Assembly (NCBI GenBank): GCA_964544475.1
Contig: CAZJBS010000060.1
Span: 1-8,874, forward strand
DNA length: 8,874 nucleotides
Direction: 5' to 3'
Origin: CAZJBS01 sp964544475
GTDB lineage: Bacteria; CLD3; SB21
Shown here: positions 1-6,852 of the stretch, one piece after another
Position numbering within the stretch: the stretch's first letter is position 1
Layout of the letters: each line of letters opens with the position of its first letter
Program-made: the position numbers and the translations under genes
The notes under the pieces: model-generated
What the model was told of the DNA's origin: nothing
Seen by the model: only the letters and a program-made list of their open reading frames with translations
The model's database searches: none

Positions 1-127
1 TGAGATCGCCCGGACCGAAACTCGGATTGTCCATGTATTTTTGATACCATGAAAAGTCATACGAAATCTTTTTCCGCCATGCCAGCGCCGGCGCGGCCAG
101 GCCTATCTGTGGTGCGTCGGGGCTCCC
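1..127 (-). CDS. Possible 5'-truncated protein fragment running off the left edge
   Basis: Read leftwards from 127, the minus strand is open for 42 codons to the window edge, just after an in-frame TAG (minus strand, 130-128). The translation has a convincing protein character, with PQIGLAAPALAWRKK followed by YDFSWYQKYMDNPSFGPGD, rich in aromatic residues and in GC-rich codons like those of the genes further right. I do not recognise the family. No ATG lies between the stop and residue 32, and there is no ribosome binding site, so if it is a gene its 5' end is missing or it uses a rare start. One explanation is that the neighbouring AT-rich segment was inserted into it. The alternative is a chance open frame: 42 codons is short and the opposite strand is also open here. 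Confidence 0.33.
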
Positions 128-204
128 CTACTGCGCACGCCGCGGAAACGAATTGAAAATAATTTACGGATACCGCTTGTGCGCCGCAGCGTGTGCACGC
201 GGGG
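125..204. repeat. Imperfect inverted repeat ahead of the AT-rich gene, attC-like in part
   Basis: The arms 125-145 and 184-204 match at 16 of 21 positions, plus one G:T wobble, around a 38-base AT-rich loop. The right arm is followed at once by CGTTATGC (204-211). GTTATGC fits the integron attC R' core GTTRRRY at 6 of 7 positions. Size, mismatched stem and position just ahead of a short foreign-looking gene are what an attC site would show. However, the partner R'' core (RYYYAAC) is not evident around 117-124, so the identification is incomplete. It could be an unrelated palindrome. Confidence 0.4.
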
Positions 205-238
205 CGTTATGCGCAATTAATAGAATGACACTTTAGTT

Positions 239-838
239 ATGAAAAGACCATTAGTATTGCCATCAACAGAAAAAGAAGATAAAGACTTCCAGAACTTGAT
301 ACGGTTTTTTGACGAAACCTTAGGGTTTTGCCCGAATAGCGTCAAAACGATGTACCACAGACCTTCAATAGCATATGCCTTTATTCAGCTGAACAAGGCT
401 GTTATGGAAAATAGGGGAAATGTCACAAGTTCACTCAAAAGACTCATCGGATACATCAGCAGTCATGCGGCAGGTTGCAGATACTGTCAGGCTCATACCA
501 TCAGGGCCGCCGAAAGATATGGTGCAGACGAAGAAAAAATGAACCATATCTGGGAATTCAGAACTCACAAGGCGTTTTCAGAATCCGAGAAAGCCGCTCT
601 GGAATTTGCTCTTGCAAGTTCGACTATTCCGAATTCAGTGGATGACAGGATTGCTGAAAATCTGAGATTGTATTGGAATGATGGCGACATTGTGGAGATT
701 CTCGGAGTCGTAGCTCTTTTCGGGTATTTGAATAGATGGAATGACTCCATGGGAACAGAACTTGAAAAAGAAGCGATAGCGTCCGGGGAAAAGTACTTGA
801 AACAAAAAGATTGGACGGCCGGAAAACATAAGTACTAA
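239..838 (+). CDS. Carboxymuconolactone decarboxylase / AhpD-like, peroxidase-related protein
   Basis: This 199-residue protein belongs to the AhpD-like alpha-helical superfamily. The redox motif is C80-R-Y-C83 with H86 three residues on (CRYCQAH), the CxxC..H signature of alkylhydroperoxidase AhpD and related proteins. An upstream LGFCPNSVKTMYHRP segment (28-42) is typical of the peroxidase-related subgroup. Members use the cysteine pair for thiol-dependent peroxide reduction or related redox chemistry; the substrate here cannot be told. There is no signal peptide or membrane segment, so it is probably cytosolic. The ATG at 239 lacks a clear Shine-Dalgarno sequence. Base composition is markedly AT-rich (codons such as AAA, GAA, ATA, TTG) compared with the GC-rich genes that follow, which points to horizontal acquisition. 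It stands alone, with non-coding DNA on both sides. Family is confident; physiological role is not. Confidence 0.88.
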   Translation: MKRPLVLPSTEKEDKDFQNLIRFFDETLGFCPNSVKTMYHRPSIAYAFIQLNKAVMENRGNVTSSLKRLIGYISSHAAGCRYCQAHTIRAAERYGADEEKMNHIWEFRTHKAFSESEKAALEFALASSTIPNSVDDRIAENLRLYWNDGDIVEILGVVALFGYLNRWNDSMGTELEKEAIASGEKYLKQKDWTAGKHKY

Positions 839-1213
839 CGGCATACAACTGCGCCTACCCAAAATTGGCGGTTCGTCGTCAAATCAAGATTGGCGCTTCT
901 ATCAAAGCTTGTGCTTGGTTGACCGTGAAGTTCTTCGAAATCGCCACCTTCGGGTGGGAGCAAACCGGTGTCTTTTGAGCTTCGCGGAATGTTCTTTGAC
1001 CCATGTAAAAAGTCGGCCTTCTGAAAATCTGCCGTCCGTAAGTTCTATCATCATGGAATAGGCTCCTTCCTCTGTGCTTACAAGTTCCAATGGATGGAAA
1101 AACGTGATCAGCGACCCCATCCTTGCCATCCCCTCGAAGGAGAGGGTCTGGGTGGGGTTGACCGGTGGCGGTCGCCGTGTTGAAATTCAGCCCATTATTC
1201 CGTATCCTGCGTC
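839..1213. other. Intergenic region without a supported gene
   Basis: These 375 bases separate the AT-rich gene from the dihydrouridine synthase gene. Just after the stop, GCATACAACTGCGCC (841-855) resembles the outer end of an integron attC site (ATACAAC fits RYYYAAC at 6 of 7), but no matching partner core follows. A minus-strand frame (902-1129) is open for 75 codons; part of it (EGAYSMMIELTDGRF) looks protein-like, but the rest turns arginine-rich and no family is recognised, so I do not call it. A REP-like hairpin lies at 1112-1160. No promoter is obvious. Confidence 0.6.
1112..1160. repeat. REP-like extragenic palindrome
   Basis: Positions 1112-1122 pair with 1150-1160 over 11 base pairs including two G:U pairs; the core is CCCCATCC against GGGTGGGG. 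Inside, C1130-C1135 pairs with G1140-G1146 with one bulged base around a GAAG loop. The C-rich then G-rich wording closely resembles repetitive extragenic palindromes that occur in many copies in some bacterial genomes. There is no T-run, so it is not a typical terminator. Copy number cannot be judged from one window. Confidence 0.5.
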
Positions 1214-2269
1214 ATGCAAATCGGACGCATCGATATCGACACCCCGCTGTGTCTCGCGCCCATGGAGGACGTGACCGACCTGTCATTCCGCATCGTCTGT
1301 AAACGACTCGGTGCGGACCTGCTGTACACGGAATTCACGAGCAGCGAGGCGCTGATACGCGACGCCCGCAAAGCGCTGCAAAAGATACGCCTTGCCGAGG
1401 AAGAGCGTCCGGTGGCCATCCAGCTTTTCGGCGGCACGGAGACGTCCATGGAAGGCGCCGCCGCCGTGGCCGAACGGATGAAACCGGATTTCATCGACAT
1501 CAACTGCGGCTGCTGGGTCAAAGACGTGGCGATGCGTGGCGCGGGTTCCGGCCTGCTGCGCGATCTTCCAAAGTTCGAAGCCATCGTGCGATCCACCGTC
1601 AAAGGCACTTCCCTGCCGGTCACCGTCAAGACGCGCCTGGGTTGGGACCAGAAGAGTATTGTCATTCTCGACGCGGCACGCATGGTGGAGGACGCCGGCG
1701 CGAAGGCATTGACCGTGCACTGCCGGACGCGGGATCAGGCGCACGATGGCGCCGCCGACTGGTCGTGGCTGGAAAAAATCAAAAACGTCATTTCGATTCC
1801 CCTGATCGGCAACGGCGACGTGCGGTCCCCGGACGACGCCAGACGCATGCTCGACACGGGTTGCGACGGCGTGATGATCGGCCGCGCGGCCATCGCCAAT
1901 CCGTGGATCTTCCGGGAAACCCGACACTTCCTCCAAACCGGCGAGCATCTCCCGCCGCCGACCATCGACGAACGCATCGCCGTCTGTCTCGATCACCTCC
2001 GCCTTTCGGTGGAATTCAAAGGCGAAAAATACGGCGTGCTCGAATTTCGAAAATACTACGCCGGCTATCTTAAAGGCCTTCCCAATATCTCGAAACTTCG
2101 CGCCGATCTGATGCAACTTTACACCCTGGAACCGATACGGGACCGGATCGAAACGTATCGCGCGGAATTGGAAAACCTGCCGGAACCCGGAAGCCTGCCG
2201 CGCCTGGGCGGGCTGATCGGAACGCGCCACGAAAAACCATTGATGGAAAACCCAAAGACCGTCGCATGA
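1214..2269 (+). CDS. dus: tRNA-dihydrouridine synthase (Dus family, DusB-like)
   Basis: This 351-residue enzyme has the length and motifs of FMN-dependent tRNA-dihydrouridine synthases, which reduce uridines in the D-loop of tRNA with NADPH. An N-terminal TIM barrel runs to about residue 240: LAPMEDVTD (14-22) binds FMN, DINCGC (95-100) carries the catalytic cysteine C100, K139-T-R lines the flavin, HCRTRDQ (169-175) and IGNGDV (198-203) bind the FMN phosphate, and GVMIGRAAIANPWIF (219-233) closes the barrel. The helical tRNA-binding domain follows, with KYYAGYLKGLP (280-290). The residue after the catalytic cysteine is W101, whereas most family members have proline there (GCP). The ATG at 1214 has no obvious Shine-Dalgarno sequence but starts exactly at the conserved N-terminus. 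It is first in a likely operon and overlaps the next gene by four bases. The exact uridine position modified is not determinable. Confidence 0.93.
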   Translation: MQIGRIDIDTPLCLAPMEDVTDLSFRIVCKRLGADLLYTEFTSSEALIRDARKALQKIRLAEEERPVAIQLFGGTETSMEGAAAVAERMKPDFIDINCGCWVKDVAMRGAGSGLLRDLPKFEAIVRSTVKGTSLPVTVKTRLGWDQKSIVILDAARMVEDAGAKALTVHCRTRDQAHDGAADWSWLEKIKNVISIPLIGNGDVRSPDDARRMLDTGCDGVMIGRAAIANPWIFRETRHFLQTGEHLPPPTIDERIAVCLDHLRLSVEFKGEKYGVLEFRKYYAGYLKGLPNISKLRADLMQLYTLEPIRDRIETYRAELENLPEPGSLPRLGGLIGTRHEKPLMENPKTVA

Positions 2270-3267
2270 ACAAAGGCACCGTCATCATCGAACGCTTCCA
2301 AAGCGACGCCCTTCGGAACAATCCGCTCGGCGATCCCAGCGAACGATCACTGGCCGTTTATCTGCCGCCCGGATACGAACACTCGGATCGGCGCTACCCC
2401 GTGATCGTCATGCTGAGTTCGTTCATGGGTTTTGGCACGATGTATCTGTCGCCGCAGGCATGGGGTTATTCGCTGGACGAACGTTGCGATGTCCTGATCG
2501 GCGAAGGAACCATGAAACCGTGCATCCTTGTGATGCCGGACTGTTTCACGCGTTGGGGCGGAAGCCAATATGTGAATTCGCCGGCCCTGGGCCGTTATGA
2601 AGATTATGTGATCCGCGAGATCATTCCGTGGGTGGACGGGCGATTCCGCACTCTGAATGACCCATCCCATCGCGCCGTGGCGGGAAAGTCGAGCGGCGGG
2701 TACGGCGCGCTGAGGTTGTCGATGAGCCATCCGGACGTTTTCGGGACGTGTTATTGCGGAGCGGGCGACATGTACTTCGAGTACGGTTACAAACCCGATA
2801 TTCCGAAGTGCCACAATGCGTTGAAACGTTGGGGCGGCCTGGACGGTTTTTTCGAGGCTTTTTTTGCCGCGCCCAAAAAATCCGGAGACATGATCGCGGC
2901 CATGAACATCATCGCCATGTCGGCCGCGTATTCGCCCAACGCCGGCGCCCCGCACGGTTTCGACCTGCCGTTTGATCCCGCGACCGGTGAACTCCGCCAC
3001 GACGTCTGGAACCGATGGCTCGCTTTCGATCCCGTGCAACTCCTGGAAAATCCGGCGATGGCGGACAACCTGCGCAAGCTGAAACTTTTGTATCTCGATT
3101 GCGGATCGCGGGACGAATACCAACTGCACATCGGCGCGGCCATTTTCGCCAATAAACTCAATCGCCTGGCCATTCCGCATGTGTACGAAACCTTCGACGA
3201 CGGCCATATGGGCACGAGTTACCGGTATCATCACGTTCTCCCAAAACTGGCCGACGCGGTGTCATGA
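2266..3267 (+). CDS. Putative esterase, alpha/beta hydrolase of the esterase-D type
   Basis: The 333-residue protein starts in the ATGA overlap with the dihydrouridine synthase gene, so the two are probably translationally coupled. It has the layout of the putative esterase family (PF00756 type): the early strand motif LAVYLPPGYEHSDRRYPVIVML (29-50, LPPGY typical), the oxyanion-side VMPDCFTRWGGSQY (89-102), and a GxSxG nucleophile elbow G140-K-S142-S-G144. D283 in GSRDEY and H314 in DDGHMG are well placed to complete the triad. No signal peptide or transmembrane segment is visible, so it is likely cytosolic, unlike many secreted feruloyl-esterase relatives. Relatives hydrolyse carboxyl esters or thioesters such as S-formylglutathione; the substrate here is unknown. 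The link to a tRNA-modification gene gives no clear functional clue. Confidence 0.87.
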   Translation: MNKGTVIIERFQSDALRNNPLGDPSERSLAVYLPPGYEHSDRRYPVIVMLSSFMGFGTMYLSPQAWGYSLDERCDVLIGEGTMKPCILVMPDCFTRWGGSQYVNSPALGRYEDYVIREIIPWVDGRFRTLNDPSHRAVAGKSSGGYGALRLSMSHPDVFGTCYCGAGDMYFEYGYKPDIPKCHNALKRWGGLDGFFEAFFAAPKKSGDMIAAMNIIAMSAAYSPNAGAPHGFDLPFDPATGELRHDVWNRWLAFDPVQLLENPAMADNLRKLKLLYLDCGSRDEYQLHIGAAIFANKLNRLAIPHVYETFDDGHMGTSYRYHHVLPKLADAVS

Positions 3268-3297
3268 CCACGGGCGCGCGGGAAACAACCAAACCAC

Positions 3298-3301
3298 GGA
3301 G
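3298..3301 (+). promoter_or_regulatory. Ribosome binding site fixing the TPR protein start
   Basis: GGAG lies six bases ahead of the ATG at 3308. An upstream in-frame ATG at 3179 would place 43 residues inside the preceding hydrolase gene and bury the signal peptide, so 3308 is preferred. Confidence 0.75.
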
Positions 3302-3307
3302 ATTGAA

Positions 3308-5650
3308 ATGACGTACACCGTTTCCCCGAAAGGCATCCGTCGCCGGATGCGCCTGCTCCTGCGTTGCGGCGTTGTTTTGGCATGGATGACCGGTGGCGTT
3401 TTCAGCCAGACGCGCGTGACCGTTTTCCCGGTGACCTACGACGCCCCTTTCGACACCTCGATGGTGTGGCTGGGACATGCCCTGGCCTACGGCCTGGAAC
3501 GGGCGGTTGCCGCATCGCCGAAGGATTGGCGTCGGGTGGTATGCCGCGAATCGGCAGGCCACGAATGGATCGAGGCGGCGCGCGCGTGTTCGACCGATCT
3601 GGCCGTTCGGGTGATGCTCGGCGGCACGAGAGACCGGACGACCCTGCGTTTGGAACTGGCCGGCCCTCCGGCGTCTGCAAAAGTCCAGACGAAAACGATC
3701 ACGGAACATTTTCCGAAAAACTGGACGAAGGCCGTGGAACAGGTGATCGCGGAATGTTTCAAAGCGGCCAATCACAAACCGGTCTGGAAGAGGATTCGCA
3801 GCAGCGCCGGGCTGGACGGATCGTGGCCGGCCTACGAAATGGTCATGCGCGCATCGGATTTGATGGAACGGCGGCCGGAACTTCGCGACAGCATCGAGGC
3901 CATGCTCACCAAGGCCGTTCATGACGAGCCGGGGTACGCCGTTGGTCACGCGGCGCTGGCCGATTGGTTGAGACGGCAGAGCCGTTTTGATGAGGCCATT
4001 GCCGAATACCGCAAGGCTCTGAACATCGACTCCACGCTGGCGGATGCGGCCCGTCTTCTGGGCGACATTTATTTCTACAACAAAGACGACGTCAAACTCG
4101 CGCGCGAGGCCTACCGACGTGAACTCGCGCTGTCACCGGGATCGGCGTCGGTTCTGTCACAGATCGGCCACACGTATTATATTCAAAAAGAATACGGCCA
4201 GGCGCAGGCGTACGCCCGACAGGCGATCGGCGTTCAGGCGGATGCGGCGTCCGCCTACAATCTGCTGGGCCTGTGCGCCATGATGGCGAAGGACTCGTCG
4301 CAGGCCGTGAGCTATTTCCAGAAAGCCGCCGCGGCCGATCCTCTTGAGATACCGGCGCGGAAAAACCTCGCACGCTGGTACGAACAGAACGGACGGTACG
4401 CCGACGCGGTTCGCATGTACACGGAAACGCTGGCCGCCGATCCTTCCGACGCCTCGTCGATGATGGCGATCGCCAACCTGGACTATATGGAACGCCGGTA
4501 CCGGTCCGCTGTGATGCATTACGTGGAGGGCGTACTCCACGACCCCGAACTCGAAAGCTCGCGCCGCAATCCGGTCCAGGTGATCCAGTTCCTGACACGC
4601 AACCGGCGGGAACTGAAACCCGTGACAATGTTGATCGATTCGTTGGAGGATGAGTTGATCGACCTCGAAGATCCCCGCCAGACCTTTCGGCACCGCATTA
4701 CGCTCGGCTATCTGAAATTGTATTATGTGAACCGCCCCTCCGACGCCATCAACGATCTCGTGATCGCGCGCCAGTTGGCGCCGCGTGAAAAACGGATCGG
4801 GTACTATCTCGGTGAGGCCTACTTCCAGAGCGGCAAATTCTCCCAGGCGTTTCAATATTTTTACGATTACGCGCCGGCGGCCGAGAGTTCGTTCGATTAT
4901 GCCCGTTGCCTGCTGATGATCGGGAAAATCCTGATACGGCAAAACCGGTTCGAGGAAGCCCAGCTGGAATTGCTGAAAAGCCTGCGTATGTATCCGAATG
5001 CAGAAACGTATTTCCACTATGGCCTGGCCCTGCGCGGCAGCCAGCAGTCGGAGTCGGCGTTGAACGCCCTGGAGAAGGCGGTCAAGTTGTATCCGAATTA
5101 CACCGAGGCGCACCTGGAATTGGGCAACACGTATTTTGCCGTCAACCGGTATGACGACGCCCTGGCCAGTCTCAAAAGAGCGGCGGCGCTCGACAGCCAG
5201 CGCGCGTCGCTCCACCAGTCGTTGGCGCTCGTGCATTTGAAAAAAGAAGACCACGTGTCCGCCGAAAAGGAAATCAAGACCGCCCTTCAGATGGCGCCGC
5301 GCACCGGCGAAGCGTTGGCGGGATTTCACGGCACGTACGGCGATATTCTGCTGAAACAGCAGCGTTACGCGGAGGCCCGCGGACAGTATGAGATTCAATA
5401 CAAGGCCGATACGTCTGCGGTTCTGGCCGGTTACCGCATCGCGTCCACTTATGCCGCCGTCAAAGACGCCAAAAACGCGCTGACCTGGCTGGAGCAGGCA
5501 TTCCAGAGGGGATTCACCAATTTTGGCCTCTTTGATGAGGACCCATTGTTTAATCCTGTCCGGGAAACCAAAACCCTGCGCACCGTGGTCGAGCGGTATC
5601 GCACCGAATACAATGAGAAAATCATGAAACAACTCAAGGTGAAAGACTGA
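3308..5650 (+). CDS. Exported tetratricopeptide-repeat (TPR) protein
   Basis: The 780-residue product begins with a signal peptide: a basic start (IRRRMRLLLR), a hydrophobic stretch (CGVVLAWMTGGV, 20-31) and a likely cleavage after VFS (33). Residues 35-155 form a non-TPR domain (TRVTVFPVTYDAPFD at its start, a conserved-looking cysteine pair C79/C94) that recalls the TolB-N/CsgG-like alpha/beta modules in front of other TPR proteins; this comparison is inference. From about 205 to 735 there are many 34-residue TPR units, for example 211-244, 245-278, 315-345, 349-379, 495-525, 566-596, 600-630 and 672-704. A stretch at 412-462 is less regular. The C-terminal AFQRGFTNFGLFDEDPLFNPVR (731-752) is the end piece often seen on bacterial TPR proteins. 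It probably acts as a periplasmic scaffold or adaptor; its partner is unknown. It lies 40 bp after the hydrolase gene, probably in the same transcript. Confidence 0.88.
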   Translation: MTYTVSPKGIRRRMRLLLRCGVVLAWMTGGVFSQTRVTVFPVTYDAPFDTSMVWLGHALAYGLERAVAASPKDWRRVVCRESAGHEWIEAARACSTDLAVRVMLGGTRDRTTLRLELAGPPASAKVQTKTITEHFPKNWTKAVEQVIAECFKAANHKPVWKRIRSSAGLDGSWPAYEMVMRASDLMERRPELRDSIEAMLTKAVHDEPGYAVGHAALADWLRRQSRFDEAIAEYRKALNIDSTLADAARLLGDIYFYNKDDVKLAREAYRRELALSPGSASVLSQIGHTYYIQKEYGQAQAYARQAIGVQADAASAYNLLGLCAMMAKDSSQAVSYFQKAAAADPLEIPARKNLARWYEQNGRYADAVRMYTETLAADPSDASSMMAIANLDYMERRYRSAVMHYVEGVLHDPELESSRRNPVQVIQFLTRNRRELKPVTMLIDSLEDELIDLEDPRQTFRHRITLGYLKLYYVNRPSDAINDLVIARQLAPREKRIGYYLGEAYFQSGKFSQAFQYFYDYAPAAESSFDYARCLLMIGKILIRQNRFEEAQLELLKSLRMYPNAETYFHYGLALRGSQQSESALNALEKAVKLYPNYTEAHLELGNTYFAVNRYDDALASLKRAAALDSQRASLHQSLALVHLKKEDHVSAEKEIKTALQMAPRTGEALAGFHGTYGDILLKQQRYAEARGQYEIQYKADTSAVLAGYRIASTYAAVKDAKNALTWLEQAFQRGFTNFGLFDEDPLFNPVRETKTLRTVVERYRTEYNEKIMKQLKVKD

Positions 5651-5664
5651 CAACGGCTTGACCC

Positions 5665-5684
5665 TGCGGGGCACTCGCCCCGTG
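5665..5684 (+). terminator. Short GC-rich hairpin between the TPR gene and mazG
   Basis: CGGGGC (5667-5672) and GCCCCG (5677-5682) form a perfect six-base-pair stem with an ACTC loop, extended by two G:U pairs. It sits 15 bases after the TPR stop codon. No T-run follows, so it may attenuate or stabilise the transcript and need not end it. mazG 40 bases on may still be co-transcribed. Confidence 0.35.
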
Positions 5685-5725
5685 CCATCATTCCGTCTGT
5701 CCGGATCATTGAAAGGACGGCCTGC

Positions 5726-6556
5726 ATGTCTTTTGAAACCGAAAAGGTGAACATTGGTAACGACGATAAGACCGCCGGGGTGCAGGAACACTTCGGCCGG
5801 CTTTACAATATTATGCGCGAATTGCGCAGCCGCTGTCCGTGGGACCGGGAACAGACGCATGAATCCCTTCGGCAGTATTTGCTCGAAGAAACGTATGAAG
5901 TCCTCGAATCGCTCGACGAAAAGAAATACGACGAATTGAAGAAAGAGATGGGCGACCTGATGCTGCAGATTCTGTTTCATTCACGCATCGCCTCGGAAAA
6001 CGGCCGGTTCGATCTGGTGGATGTCCTTCGTTTGATCAATGACAAACTGATTCGCCGGCATCCGCATGTCTTTGGCGAGGTCGAAGCCGGCGACGCCGAA
6101 CAGGTTTTGAAGAACTGGGAACAGATCAAACTCAAGGAGGTCGACCGGAACAGCGTGCTGGACGGCGTACCGAAGGCCTTGCCGGCGCTCGTTCGCGCCT
6201 ACCGCGTCCAGGAAAAGGCCTCGCGCGTCGGATTCGATTGGGGGCACATCGACGACGTGTGGAAGAAAGTCCATGAAGAGATCGACGAACTCAAGCAGGC
6301 GGCGTTGTCCGGCGACGCGGCCAGACAGGAAGACGAGCTGGGCGACGTGTTGTTCTCCATGGTCAATCTTTCGCGATTCATGCCGGCCAACCCGGAAGAC
6401 GCCTTGCGGGGCACGATTGAGAAATTCACGCGGCGCTTCAGGTATGTCGAAAAGAAGTATGCCGAGATGAATCGTCCGATGAAAGATGCGACGCTCGAAG
6501 AAATGGACACGTACTGGGATGAGGCGAAGCGGCTCGAGCATGAAGATAGGAACTAG
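5726..6556 (+). CDS. mazG: Nucleoside triphosphate pyrophosphohydrolase MazG
   Basis: This 276-residue protein is a full-length two-domain MazG (E. coli MazG is 263 residues). It hydrolyses (d)NTPs to the monophosphate and pyrophosphate, and in E. coli it also lowers ppGpp and prevents misuse of abnormal nucleotides. The first all-alpha domain shows RCPWDREQTHESL (36-48), the metal-binding LLEETYE (52-58) with ExxD at E74-D77 (KEMGDL), and RRHPHVFG (110-117). The second domain has SRVGFDW (166-172), EEIDE (184-188) and EDELGDVLF (202-210), so both sets of acidic metal ligands are intact. The C-terminus TLEEMDTYWDEAK is also typical. The ATG at 5726 is preceded by AAGGA at 5713-5717, eight bases upstream. 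It is cytosolic. It lies in the same direction as the TPR gene, but nothing indicates a functional tie. Confidence 0.96.
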   Translation: MSFETEKVNIGNDDKTAGVQEHFGRLYNIMRELRSRCPWDREQTHESLRQYLLEETYEVLESLDEKKYDELKKEMGDLMLQILFHSRIASENGRFDLVDVLRLINDKLIRRHPHVFGEVEAGDAEQVLKNWEQIKLKEVDRNSVLDGVPKALPALVRAYRVQEKASRVGFDWGHIDDVWKKVHEEIDELKQAALSGDAARQEDELGDVLFSMVNLSRFMPANPEDALRGTIEKFTRRFRYVEKKYAEMNRPMKDATLEEMDTYWDEAKRLEHEDRN

Positions 6557-6724
6557 TTGTGACAGACAGTGAAGTAATGATGGCGCAGTGTCAAGACAAG
6601 GCAAACTCAAACACACGAAATACTATCTGAAATAAGTATATAGCGGATTTCATTTTGAGCTATAGGGCTCTAGTCAATAGCCGTTAATTTATTGATTAAT
6701 GTATATTTATCTATGTGTAATTAA

Positions 6725-6733
6725 TGTGGATAA
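6725..6733 (-). promoter_or_regulatory. Consensus DnaA box
   Basis: The minus strand reads TTATCCACA, an exact match to the strong DnaA-box consensus, inside AT-rich intergenic DNA. One such nine-base match by chance somewhere in a window of this size is not very unlikely, and no second strong box is seen nearby, so binding by DnaA is only a possibility. Confidence 0.3.
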
Positions 6734-6790
6734 CTCCGATCCTGAATAAAGAATGGACTGAATAAGAAACATATAGAGAGCCATGACCTC

Positions 6791-6813
6791 AATGAGACGC
6801 TACGGTCTCTATT
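6791..6813 (+). promoter_or_regulatory. Small hairpin in the cytochrome mRNA leader
   Basis: GAGAC (6794-6798) pairs with GTCTC (6805-6809) around the loop GCTACG. AAT (6791-6793) and ATT (6811-6813) can extend the stem past one bulged T. It lies 46 bases before the start codon, without a T-run. It may only be mRNA structure. Confidence 0.3.
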
Positions 6814-6848
6814 CAGGACATGTTTACACTTTCTGTACCATATCACCA

Positions 6849-6852
6849 GGAG
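6849..6852 (+). promoter_or_regulatory. Ribosome binding site fixing the cytochrome start
   Basis: GGAG lies six bases ahead of the ATG at 6859. The in-frame ATG at 6820 would add 13 residues before the signal peptide and has no such site, so 6859 is preferred. Confidence 0.75.

Noticed and set aside
902..1129. Minus-strand open frame of 75 codons, partly protein-like (EGAYSMMIELTDGRF).
   Set aside because: No ribosome binding site or recognised family, an arginine-rich tail (RRWRFRRTSR) typical of non-coding translation, and overlap with the REP-like hairpin. A decayed small protein remains possible.
1283..2230. Minus-strand open frame of 315 codons opposite the Dus gene.
   Set aside because: The + strand carries all conserved Dus motifs; the minus frame is a shadow.
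3179..3307. Upstream start for the TPR protein at 3179, adding 43 residues.
   Set aside because: It would overlap the hydrolase gene by 89 bases and precede a clear signal peptide; the ATG at 3308 has a well-spaced GGAG.
4157..5980. Very long minus-strand open frame of 607 codons opposite the TPR gene.
   Set aside because: It mirrors the codon bias of the TPR and mazG genes on the + strand and shows no recognisable domain.
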